From an uncultured Bacilli bacterium (GTDB lineage Bacteria; Bacillota_I; Bacilli_A; RF39; UBA660): a stretch of DNA of 22,043 nt. Every line of letters begins with the position of its first letter. The first letter of the stretch is position 1. Shown piece by piece: positions 13,880 to 20,343 of this stretch. The notes below the pieces were generated by a model. That model searched no databases and was not told where the DNA came from. It was given only the letters and a program-made list of their open reading frames with translations. The position numbers and the translations under genes were made by a program. The DNA lies in NCBI GenBank assembly GCA_934132915.1, contig CAKPAK010000021.1, forward strand, positions 1-22,043. The letters run 5' to 3'.

Positions 13880-13934
13880 TAAAAAATACTTCTTATTATT
13901 TTCTCTAAAAAGTAAAGTATATTTCTAGAGAAAA
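13880..13934 (-). promoter_or_regulatory. Two mutually exclusive hairpins, possible attenuator
   Basis: Hairpin 1: TTTTCTCTA / TAGAGAAAA (13926-13934 with 13899-13907), 9 bp perfect. Hairpin 2: AAATATACTT / AAGTATTT (13915-13924 with 13884-13891, one bulge) followed by Ts, terminator-like. The 5' arm of hairpin 2 lies in the loop of hairpin 1, so only one forms, or the two form a pseudoknot. Location: between the interrupted ORF and the CotF pair. Confidence 0.4.
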
Positions 13935-13942
13935 GTTGGATA

Positions 13943-14137
13943 TTAGTGATTCTTTTGATTATTTTTAACAATTTGTTGTAAATTAACATTTGGGCTAATG
14001 ATAATATTACGAATATCTATAAGTGAAGTTAGACCTGAAGCACCCATTAAATTATTAAAATATAAATCAGATATGACAGTTTGGAGGGAATTTAAACCGC
14101 GATTAGTGCTAACACGAGAAATGCAGTATTCCCTCCT
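13943..14137 (-). pseudogene. In-frame continuation after an amber codon
   Basis: After the TAG that ends the 39-aa ORF, the same frame stays open for 64 codons to a TAA at 13943. It encodes RREYCISRVSTNRG..., GLTSLIDIRNIIISP and NLQQIVKNNQKNH. No ATG, GTG or TTG occurs before a methionine halfway through, but AGGAGGG (14131-14137) stands 8 bp before an ATT codon (14122). So it is either the lost half of a gene broken by a nonsense change, a frame reached by readthrough, or a separate gene with an AUU start. No family recognised. Confidence 0.4.
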
Positions 14138-14257
14138 CTATTTTCTTATTTTTTCTCTTCGAGAATCATTTTTATTTGCATGATGCATAACCATATCTTC
14201 AGTATACATATTTTTATTTAGATGATTTAAAAAATCTTCCCCATTTTGATATTTCAT
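14138..14257 (-). CDS. Small ORF, 39 aa, possibly truncated
   Basis: MKYQNGEDFLNHLNKN, then MYTEDMVMHHANKNDSRREK, ending IRK. A GGGGG ribosome site lies 8 bp before the ATG at 14257. It is polar and Met/His/Asn-rich with no membrane segment. It is not a family I can name. The frame ends in TAG but continues open beyond (see 13943-14137), so the natural product may be about 103 aa. The 14258-14354 stretch upstream holds no clear promoter of the TATAAT type, leaving room for an alternative sigma factor. Confidence 0.5.
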   Translation of the reverse strand: MKYQNGEDFLNHLNKNMYTEDMVMHHANKNDSRREKIRK

Positions 14258-14354
14258 AGATAATTCCCCCTTTTTTATCAATCATATCTTATTTGTCCTT
14301 CTATTGCTTCATTCAAAGATTTCTTTTTTTGTTTTACGTCAATATATCGTAAAG

Positions 14355-14416
14355 TAACTGGTTACACAACATTAAAGCATAACCAGTTATTTAAATGTTT
14401 TCCACAGAATTGTGGA
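14355..14416 (-). terminator. Two hairpins at the end of ypmB-dnaD-nth
   Basis: TCCACA-ATTC-TGTGGA (14401-14416) abuts the nth stop, and TAACTGGTTA / TAACCAGTTA (14380-14389 with 14355-14364) forms a perfect 10-bp stem with a 15-nt loop. Neither has a strong T run, but together they likely end the transcript. Confidence 0.6.
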
Positions 14417-15058
14417 TTATTTCTTTTTCATTTTATCAAAATTACATATCTCTTTTAAATTGCATTCTCTACAATTTGGATTGATTGCCTTGCAATGGTA
14501 TCTTCCAAAGAAAATAAATTGATGATGAGCTTTAATCCAGTTTTCTTTCGCAATTTTTTTCATTAAAGATTCTTCTACTTCTTTTACCGATGCATTTTGT
14601 TTAGCAAGTCCTAATCTTTTTGAGACTCTTTCCACATGCGTATCGACAGCAATGGAAGGAACATGATAGAATTCTGATAAGAAGACATTGGTTGTTTTTC
14701 TTCCTACCCCACTTAATGTTTCTAAATATTTTCGGTCATTAGGAACAATTCCATTTTTTTCTGATGCTAACCTAGTAGCAATCTCTTTTATAAAGAGACT
14801 TTTCTTTTTGAATGTTCCGATTGGTCTTATGATTTCTTCAATATCTTCTATATTCGCGGACATAAGTTCTTCTAGGGTTTTGTATTTAGAAAATAAAATT
14901 TTAGTTACCATATTTACTCTTTTGTCTGTTGTTTGAGCACTTAAGACGATAGCAATTAATAATTCATAATCTTTTGTATATTCTAATTCACAATGAGCAC
15001 TAGGAAATAAGGCATTCATGTAGTTTAAGATACAATTTATTCTCTTTGTTTGTCTCAT
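14417..15058 (-). CDS. nth: Endonuclease III
   Basis: Base-excision repair glycosylase/AP lyase for oxidised pyrimidines, 213 aa. The helix-hairpin-helix reads LETLSGVGRKT (112-122) with catalytic lysine K121 and aspartate D139 (AVDTHVERVSKRLGL). The C terminus has the iron-sulfur loop C-x6-C-x2-C-x5-C (C189, C196, C199, C205). The ATG overlaps the dnaD stop in TAATG, with GGAGG in the dnaD end, so it is translationally coupled. The dnaD-nth pairing is the same as in Bacillus. Confidence 0.97.
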   Translation of the reverse strand: MRQTKRINCILNYMNALFPSAHCELEYTKDYELLIAIVLSAQTTDKRVNMVTKILFSKYKTLEELMSANIEDIEEIIRPIGTFKKKSLFIKEIATRLASEKNGIVPNDRKYLETLSGVGRKTTNVFLSEFYHVPSIAVDTHVERVSKRLGLAKQNASVKEVEESLMKKIAKENWIKAHHQFIFFGRYHCKAINPNCRECNLKEICNFDKMKKK

Positions 15059-15705
15059 TATTCATCCTCCAACCAATTATAGTCATAAATCGGCTCTTTT
15101 GGTTTAACGGTTTTTCGATAATTTTTCTTTTCTTCTAAGATGTCTTTTTTGGTTTTGATTCCCTTGGTACGCCAATTGAATAGAATTCTATCAATATACT
15201 TTAAGTTTCTAGCGTTATTATAGATGGCTTCTTTTAAGGCCTCTTTGATTAATTCTTCGCTATTGCCATCATGAAGCCATTCTTTGATGATTTCTACTTC
15301 CATTGGCGAAATTGTTCGACCTAATTCTGTTTCAAATAAAGTAAAGAGATCCGTATTAATCGTTGCTTCATGATTTTTATCAATAATGATATTAAATAAC
15401 TTATTGTAAAGAAGGTCTAAGTAAATATATTCTTCTTTTTTTCCAGAAAGATTGTTTTCTACCTTGATTTCTATTATGGCTTTTTCCGATAAATCATTTA
15501 AAATTTGCATTGCTTTATAAGGCTGCATTCCAATTTCTTCGGTGAAAAGTCCAGGATCATAAACAATCTTATTTCCTTTGTTGATGATACAGATTAAAAT
15601 GATGAGTTCTTCTTCAGTAATATTTAATTTTGTATAATATTTTAATAACACTTTAGGAATAATGATGGGTTGCTCTTTTAGGATATTTGTTACTACTTCG
15701 TTCAT
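15058..15705 (-). CDS. dnaD: DnaD-type primosomal protein
   Basis: Replication initiation/restart protein of Firmicutes (215 aa) that remodels DNA and helps load the helicase through DnaB and DnaI. The N-terminal winged-helix domain (about 1-110) contains ITEEELIILICIIN and PYKAMQILNDLSEK. The C-terminal DnaD domain (about 125-195) carries ISPMEVEIIKEWL and the YIDRILFNWRTKGIKT motif, ending in a basic tail and YDYNWLEDE. It starts 1 bp after the ypmB stop and overlaps nth by 1 bp. No strong ribosome site, so coupling with ypmB is likely. Confidence 0.95.
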   Translation of the reverse strand: MNEVVTNILKEQPIIIPKVLLKYYTKLNITEEELIILICIINKGNKIVYDPGLFTEEIGMQPYKAMQILNDLSEKAIIEIKVENNLSGKKEEYIYLDLLYNKLFNIIIDKNHEATINTDLFTLFETELGRTISPMEVEIIKEWLHDGNSEELIKEALKEAIYNNARNLKYIDRILFNWRTKGIKTKKDILEEKKNYRKTVKPKEPIYDYNWLEDE

Positions 15706-15706
15706 G

Positions 15707-16114
15707 TTATTTTCTCTCTAGAGTAGTTTCTTTGGTTAAATTTCCTGTTAAGGCATCATAATACTCATAAGTAATTTTATCTTTTTTACGAATTGTTTTT
15801 TCATACATTAATTTATTTGTTTTGTAAATAATGGCAAGATTTTCTTGATTTTGGGCTAAACGAGAAAGATTTTCTTGGTAGATTTCTTTATACTCGTTAT
15901 TTAAAACATAGACATTACTTGCCGTTGTAAAAATGTAATAATTTCCATAGCGGTTTGTATAAGTAATTTTATCTTTTATTGAATAATTTTCTTGAATACT
16001 TTTCGTAATATCATCTAATTCATCTTGGTTATGATTCGTAATATAAGATATGTATAAGATACCGGTTATTAAAATAATGGCTAAAATTAAAATACTTCGA
16101 AGGACTTTTTTCAT
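15707..16114 (-). CDS. ypmB: YpmB-like membrane-anchored protein
   Basis: 135 aa: basic N terminus, one membrane segment (residues 7-25, SILILAIILITGILYISYI), then an extracellular domain with repeated beta strands (KITYTNRYGNYYIF, NLAIIYKTNKLMYEK, KITYEYYDALTG). This matches YpmB (DUF5590/PepSY-like) in topology, length and position: in Bacillus the order is ypmB-aspB-dnaD-nth. aspB is missing here. Function unknown. The ATG has AAAGGGATGAT upstream and a near-consensus promoter. Confidence 0.72.
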   Translation of the reverse strand: MKKVLRSILILAIILITGILYISYITNHNQDELDDITKSIQENYSIKDKITYTNRYGNYYIFTTASNVYVLNNEYKEIYQENLSRLAQNQENLAIIYKTNKLMYEKTIRKKDKITYEYYDALTGNLTKETTLERK

Positions 16115-16138
16115 GGTATCATCCCTTTCTTGTTAAAG

Positions 16139-16167
16139 ATTATAACTTACTTTTTTCTTTTTGTTAA
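16139..16167 (-). promoter_or_regulatory. Promoter of ypmB-dnaD-nth
   Basis: Minus-strand TTAACA (16162-16167), 17-bp spacer, perfect TATAAT (16139-16144). Confidence 0.82.
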
Positions 16168-16221
16168 GTCTTTTTCTTAATGTTTTTATGGAAAATAATA
16201 GATAGAGAAAAGAGGATTTAT

Positions 16222-17325
16222 TTATCTTGTTTTCTTGTAGTGTTTTTCTATGTAGTTGGTTAAATCCTCTTTGGTATTATTTAGTTCATGATTAATAATT
16301 TTTTTCTCAATATCATTCATGATTTCTTTGATATATATTCCTGGTCTTAAGTTTAATAAGTTAGAAATATCTTGGCCATTTATGTTAATATCCTTTCTAC
16401 TTTTAATAGGAAGATCATGATAGATTTTATTTAAGGTCGTGATATCTTTTTTCTTAATTTGATATACTACAGTTGATATATATAAGCCTGCTTTGTAGAG
16501 GTTATATTCATCGTTGATATCTTTTTTTAAAAGACTTCTAATTTCTTTCATTTGTTCCTTTTCTACTTTGGTAAAAGGATAGATCTCATCGACATCTAAT
16601 TGTGCCCAAATACCAATTAAATCATCACATAATGTTATTTGATTTAAATTCTTTAGTTTTAGGGCATCATCAATGGATAGATTAACAAGTAAATCAATTC
16701 CTCTTTTCCGGTTTGGACTCATTAATATTTTATCTAGTTCTTGTTTTTTTCTTTGATAAGATAATTTTTTTAAAAGATAGGCATATTCTTTTAGGTAATG
16801 CTTAGTTTTGGTTTCAATATTAAAATTTAAAATGGTTGCAAAACGAATGGCTCTTAAGATTCTTAGGGAATCTTCCTTTAGACGGTATCTAGGATTGCCT
16901 ACTGTTTTGATTAATTTATTTTCTAAATCTGGCATTACTTTTAAATAATCTTTTATCTTTCCTTCTTTATCGATGCAAAAAGTATTGATTGTGAAATCTC
17001 TTCTTAGTAAATCCTTCTTGATATTTTTGATATACTTTATTTTTACAGGTAGGCGATTATCTTGGTATTTGATTTCCTTTCTAAAGGTGGTAATATCAAA
17101 ATTGGTATTTTTATAGATGATATTGATAGATCCATAGTTTGGACTGGAAGTGTTGGGAAATATTTCCATGATTTCTTTTGGGGTTGCACTGGTGCAAATG
17201 TCTATGTCATTGCTTTTTATTCCTAATAATTTATCTCTAACAAAGCCACCTACAATGTAAGATTCATGATTATTTTCATTTAAAATACTTAATATTTTTA
17301 GGGCTTTTTCTTCAGTACTATCCAT
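16222..17325 (-). CDS. cca: CCA tRNA nucleotidyltransferase
   Basis: Class II nucleotidyltransferase (367 aa) that adds or repairs the 3' CCA end of tRNA. Motif A is GGFVRDKLLGIKSNDIDIC with catalytic D40 and D42; RRDFTINTF (108-116) and EDSLRILRAIRFA (151-163) are the following family motifs, with the ERxxxE-like QRKKQELDKIL after them. The helical C-terminal body is somewhat short compared with the roughly 400-aa Bacillus enzyme. Poly(A) polymerase is less likely, since this lineage normally carries one CCA-type enzyme. AAAGGA lies 9 bp before the ATG. No clear terminator follows. Confidence 0.94.
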   Translation of the reverse strand: MDSTEEKALKILSILNENNHESYIVGGFVRDKLLGIKSNDIDICTSATPKEIMEIFPNTSSPNYGSINIIYKNTNFDITTFRKEIKYQDNRLPVKIKYIKNIKKDLLRRDFTINTFCIDKEGKIKDYLKVMPDLENKLIKTVGNPRYRLKEDSLRILRAIRFATILNFNIETKTKHYLKEYAYLLKKLSYQRKKQELDKILMSPNRKRGIDLLVNLSIDDALKLKNLNQITLCDDLIGIWAQLDVDEIYPFTKVEKEQMKEIRSLLKKDINDEYNLYKAGLYISTVVYQIKKKDITTLNKIYHDLPIKSRKDININGQDISNLLNLRPGIYIKEIMNDIEKKIINHELNNTKEDLTNYIEKHYKKTR

Positions 17326-17624
17326 ATTATTTTTTCCTTTCTTTATTTATTTTATATTAAAGTTTTCGTTCTATATATCCTTATTAAATTGAAGAGTGTT
17401 CTCTTCTTCTTAAGTGTAACATAAAAAAATCATGACTTCTATAAAATCATGATTACTTTACAATAGAAAATCTTTAAATAGTCAAACTATTATTTGGAAT
17501 AAAATATAAATTATACTATGTCATTAAGTAAGTAATGAATATGTTAATTTTTTTATATAATGCAAGTATAGGAGATATGTTATTTATATAAATAAAAAAT
17601 ATATTTAAGTATTTTAAACACATA
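17326..17624. other. Divergent intergenic region without a protein gene
   Basis: No convincing coding frame. Contents: a GAAGAG-TGTT-CTCTTC hairpin (17391-17406), a minus-strand terminator-type hairpin (17423-17454), a small dyad AATAGT-CAA-ACTATT (17477-17491), a minus-strand TATAAT (17510-17515), and on the plus strand a TATAAT (17556-17561) followed by an AGGAG and a four-codon ORF (17577-17591). Confidence 0.5.
17423..17454 (-). terminator. Minus-strand terminator upstream of cca
   Basis: Perfect 8-bp stem AATCATGA / TCATGATT (17447-17454 and 17428-17435), 11-nt loop, then a T run on the minus strand. No gene ends here; a TATAAT at 17510-17515 could start an RNA of about 80 nt that stops at this point, or it is an attenuator in the cca leader. 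Confidence 0.6.
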
Positions 17625-17638
17625 CGAACAAACGTTTA
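17625..17638 (+). promoter_or_regulatory. LexA (SOS) box upstream of the Y-family polymerase
   Basis: CGAACAAACGTTTA matches 13 of 14 positions of the Bacillus LexA consensus CGAACRNRYGTTYC. It overlaps the -35 region of the polymerase promoter, the usual place for repression. Confidence 0.8.
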
Positions 17639-17664
17639 ATATTTCTTCTGGCTTGTGCTATAAT
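17636..17664 (+). promoter_or_regulatory. Promoter of the polymerase operon
   Basis: TTAATA (17636-17641), 17-bp spacer ending in TGC, perfect TATAAT (17659-17664). The weak -35 is covered by the LexA box. Confidence 0.8.
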
Positions 17665-17689
17665 AGAATTAGATTTTGAGGTGGTATGG

Positions 17690-18907
17690 ATGAAGAGGAT
17701 TATCTTTCATATTGATGTAAATAATGCTTTTTTATCTTGGATGGCTGTGGAGAGGCTTCGGACTGGCGAAAAGGTAGATATTCGAAAGCGCTACGCTGTA
17801 ATTGGGGGAGATGAAGCGGCTAGGCGAGGAATTGTTACGGCTAAGAGTGATTTATGTAAAAAGTGTGGTGTTAAAACTGCTGATACAATATATTCTGCTA
17901 GAAAGAAATGTCCTTATTTGGAGGTTTATGCTGGCGATTTTAAGGTGTTTCGTAAGTACTCTGATATGATGTATAACTATTTATTAAAGTATACCAATGT
18001 TATTGAACGGTATTCTATTGATGAGTGTTTTTTAGATTATACCGCTTCTTATCAATTATTTGGAGATCCAGTAAAAGTTGCTTACCAAATCAAAAATGAT
18101 ATTTACCGATTATTTGGTTTTACGGTTAATGTTGGAGTTGGTAATAATAAGTTAGAGGCTAAGATGGCTTCTGATTTTGAAAAACCGAATCGGGTTCATA
18201 CTTTATTTGATGAAGAGATTTCCACAAAGATGTGGATTCTTCCTATTGATGATTTATTTATGTTAGGAAAGTCTAGTGCTAAGGCGCTACGAGAGATGGG
18301 GATTGAAACTATTGGAGAACTTGCTCATTATGATGTAGAAAGATTGGTAAAAAGATTCAAAAGTCACGGAAAAATGATGTGGGAGTTTGCTAATGGAATT
18401 GATAATAGTGAAGTTAGTTATCAAGTAAGGGACGCTAAGAGTATTTCTTGTTCTACTGTTTTACCCTATGATTATCGTAATCGGGAAGATTGTTTAAAAG
18501 TACTTCGTCAGCTTTCGATGGAAGTAGGAAGAAAGTTAAGATTAAAGAGGTTTTATGCTAAGAATGTGAGTATTTGGATTAAGTATAATAATTTTGTTAA
18601 AGAAAGTAAGCAAAAGAATTTGGAGAATACGATTTATAATGATATGGATATCTTTCATACTTCCCTCGTGCTATTTGATTCTTTATGGGATAAATCTAGT
18701 CCTATTCGAGCTTTATGTGTTGGAGTTGGCCGTTTGTCGCATGAACATGATCGACAATTATCTTTATTTGAGGATAAGGAAAATAAAGTGGCAAATAGTC
18801 ATGATATGGATAATAAATTACAAGAAGTTATTGATAAAATAAGAGATAAATATGGTAGTGATAAAATCGTCTATGCCGATATGTTAGAAAAGAGTGAAAA
18901 AAAATGA
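17690..18907 (+). CDS. Y-family translesion DNA polymerase
   Basis: DinB/UmuC-type polymerase (405 aa) that copies past damaged bases. Catalytic residues: D9 (IFHIDVNNAF) and the SIDECFLDYT motif with D111 and E112. The helix-hairpin-helix region follows (LFMLGKSSAKALREMGIETIG), then the little finger. Near the C terminus RQLSLFED contains a canonical beta-clamp binding motif, QLSLF (356-360). A GTG at 17681 is in frame but sits within the Shine-Dalgarno GAGGTGG; ATG 17690 is the start. Preceded by a LexA box, so damage-inducible. It resembles the UvrX/YqjW-type subgroup of Firmicutes more than classical DinB, hence no symbol. Its stop overlaps the start of the next gene by 4 bp (ATGA). Confidence 0.95.
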   Translation: MKRIIFHIDVNNAFLSWMAVERLRTGEKVDIRKRYAVIGGDEAARRGIVTAKSDLCKKCGVKTADTIYSARKKCPYLEVYAGDFKVFRKYSDMMYNYLLKYTNVIERYSIDECFLDYTASYQLFGDPVKVAYQIKNDIYRLFGFTVNVGVGNNKLEAKMASDFEKPNRVHTLFDEEISTKMWILPIDDLFMLGKSSAKALREMGIETIGELAHYDVERLVKRFKSHGKMMWEFANGIDNSEVSYQVRDAKSISCSTVLPYDYRNREDCLKVLRQLSMEVGRKLRLKRFYAKNVSIWIKYNNFVKESKQKNLENTIYNDMDIFHTSLVLFDSLWDKSSPIRALCVGVGRLSHEHDRQLSLFEDKENKVANSHDMDNKLQEVIDKIRDKYGSDKIVYADMLEKSEKK

Positions 18908-20196
18908 AAAAGAAGGAAATAAGAGAACTCGTGGAAGATAATCCCAATGCTATTTATGAGGAAGAATTTTTTAATAAGATGAAAGGAACTAGTTTATTAG
19001 ATTTTCGACGGAATATTAATCTAGTACAGGAAATTAAACCAACATTATTTTTGGAAAGTAAGGTATTAGATTATTATGATGAGTTGTTAAACTGCTATAA
19101 TAAGGAGACAAAATTATTTAATTCCTATGATATTTTAATGGAGCGGTTGATAAAGCGTGATTATGATGGATTAGGAGATAGTAGCTTGATTAATGAATTT
19201 ATTTCTAAGGATATTTTAATTCAAATACAAGCTTTTTATTTTCATCATGATGGGGAAAAGGAAGCTTATCAATATTTATTAAAAAATACTTCAAGAATAA
19301 TTAGTGAGATTGTGATTGATGGATTATTTGGTGATACTTTATATAATGTATTTTTAAATATCAAGGAGATGATTCGTTTTCATGAGCTTCTTAATGATAA
19401 AGAGAAGATTTTAAGTCCAGAAGATATTTTATTTTATCAGAATATTCTTTCTATTGATCATTGGTCAAATGAAGAGAAAATAAAAAAATATGCCGAATTA
19501 AAAGGACAAGATATTGGGAAAAAATTTTATTTTGACTTGAGAAAAACAAAAGATTTATCTTATCAAAAAATCTTAGAGAAATTATTTGATCCAAAAGATA
19601 AAGAGAAAGATTTGGCGAAAAGTTCTCAGTATGGGGTTCCTGTTTATACTTTAGAGGGAGAAGATTTTTATATTTTTCTAAGATGTCAAAATGAGCATCA
19701 TTCTACGAGCAAAATTAGGAGAAACTGTTATACTTTAATTAGTAATAAGCATTATGAAACATTTAAAGATAAGGGTTTTATCTATGGATATAAAACTTTT
19801 GATTTAGACCATGTTTTACATGTTTTTGAGAAAGATGCCTACTCTTCTAGTGGGGGAGACGATTATCAAGAAAAGAATGTAAATCGAATTATGATGCCTT
19901 ATCAAATTAGTGATTCTCCTTTCTATAGTGAAATTCAATTAATGAATCAAAAAGATGAGAACGGGGACTGCTATATTAGAAATATGCCTGATTATTTGGT
20001 TGTTTTTGATCAGATTAATGATAAGGAGATTACAGAAGCAAAGAGACTTGGGATTCCTATTGTATTGATTGATACAAAATATTATATTCAAGAGATTCAA
20101 AAGCCATATGAACTTGGTTTTTCTGAATATGAAAGTACTTATGATGATTATACTTATGGTAGTGATTTGGAAGAAATAAGAAGAATGAGAAGATAA
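18904..20196 (+). CDS. Unknown 430-aa protein coupled to the Y-family polymerase
   Basis: No family recognised with confidence. Soluble, acidic and aromatic-rich, no membrane segment or signal peptide. The N-terminal half (about 1-225) looks helical. The C-terminal half looks alpha/beta: GVPVYTLEGEDFYIFLRC, a SKIRRNCYTLIS segment, FIYGYKTFDLDHVLHVFEKD, then PDYLVVFDQI (362-371) and GIPIVLIDT (383-391), which read like two parallel strands of a Rossmann-like sheet; the tail is Tyr/Asp-rich. No polymerase, nuclease or ATPase motif is visible. The ATG overlaps the polymerase stop (ATGA) and has only a weak ribosome site, so it is made by coupled translation from the LexA-controlled mRNA. A role in damage response is inferred from context only. 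Confidence 0.85.
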   Translation: MKKKEIRELVEDNPNAIYEEEFFNKMKGTSLLDFRRNINLVQEIKPTLFLESKVLDYYDELLNCYNKETKLFNSYDILMERLIKRDYDGLGDSSLINEFISKDILIQIQAFYFHHDGEKEAYQYLLKNTSRIISEIVIDGLFGDTLYNVFLNIKEMIRFHELLNDKEKILSPEDILFYQNILSIDHWSNEEKIKKYAELKGQDIGKKFYFDLRKTKDLSYQKILEKLFDPKDKEKDLAKSSQYGVPVYTLEGEDFYIFLRCQNEHHSTSKIRRNCYTLISNKHYETFKDKGFIYGYKTFDLDHVLHVFEKDAYSSSGGDDYQEKNVNRIMMPYQISDSPFYSEIQLMNQKDENGDCYIRNMPDYLVVFDQINDKEITEAKRLGIPIVLIDTKYYIQEIQKPYELGFSEYESTYDDYTYGSDLEEIRRMRR

Positions 20197-20219
20197 TTAT
20201 TTTCATTTTTTCTTTTTTG
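20184..20219 (+). terminator. Terminator of the polymerase operon
   Basis: Stem AATGAGAA / TTTTCATT (one G-U) with the stop codon in the 8-nt loop, followed by TTTTCTTTTTT. Between here and the tex promoter (20220-20298) nothing else was seen. Confidence 0.78.
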
Positions 20220-20298
20220 ATGGGAGAGAATATGGAAGTATTTTACTCTTATGAATAAATTTATTATTAGTAAATTTTTAAATATTTTACTTAATTTT

Positions 20299-20307
20299 TG
20301 ATATAAT
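20299..20307 (+). promoter_or_regulatory. Extended -10 promoter of tex
   Basis: TGA plus perfect TATAAT (20302-20307), 36 bp before the tex ATG; no -35 match. Confidence 0.65.
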
Positions 20308-20343
20308 GGAAAGGAACTAAAAAAATAAGAAAGAAGTGTAGAG

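Noticed and set aside
13998..14183. A 61-codon plus-strand open frame
   Set aside because: No ribosome site or promoter; it is antisense to the split minus-strand frame, which has ribosome sites.
14398..14416. TTTTCCACA and its inverted partner resemble DnaA boxes
   Set aside because: They are the two arms of a hairpin directly after the nth stop; no cluster of boxes or origin-type AT block was seen.
17556..17591. Plus-strand TATAAT, AGGAG and a four-codon ORF
   Set aside because: Too short to treat as a gene and no -35; kept only as a note on the intergenic region.
18594..18842. Open frame within the Y-family polymerase gene in another frame
   Set aside because: A shadow of a well-supported gene on the same strand with no ribosome site.
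20227..20300. Short ORFs of 12 and 16 codons between the polymerase operon and tex
   Set aside because: No ribosome sites and no recognisable sequence; the region is better explained as terminator plus promoter.
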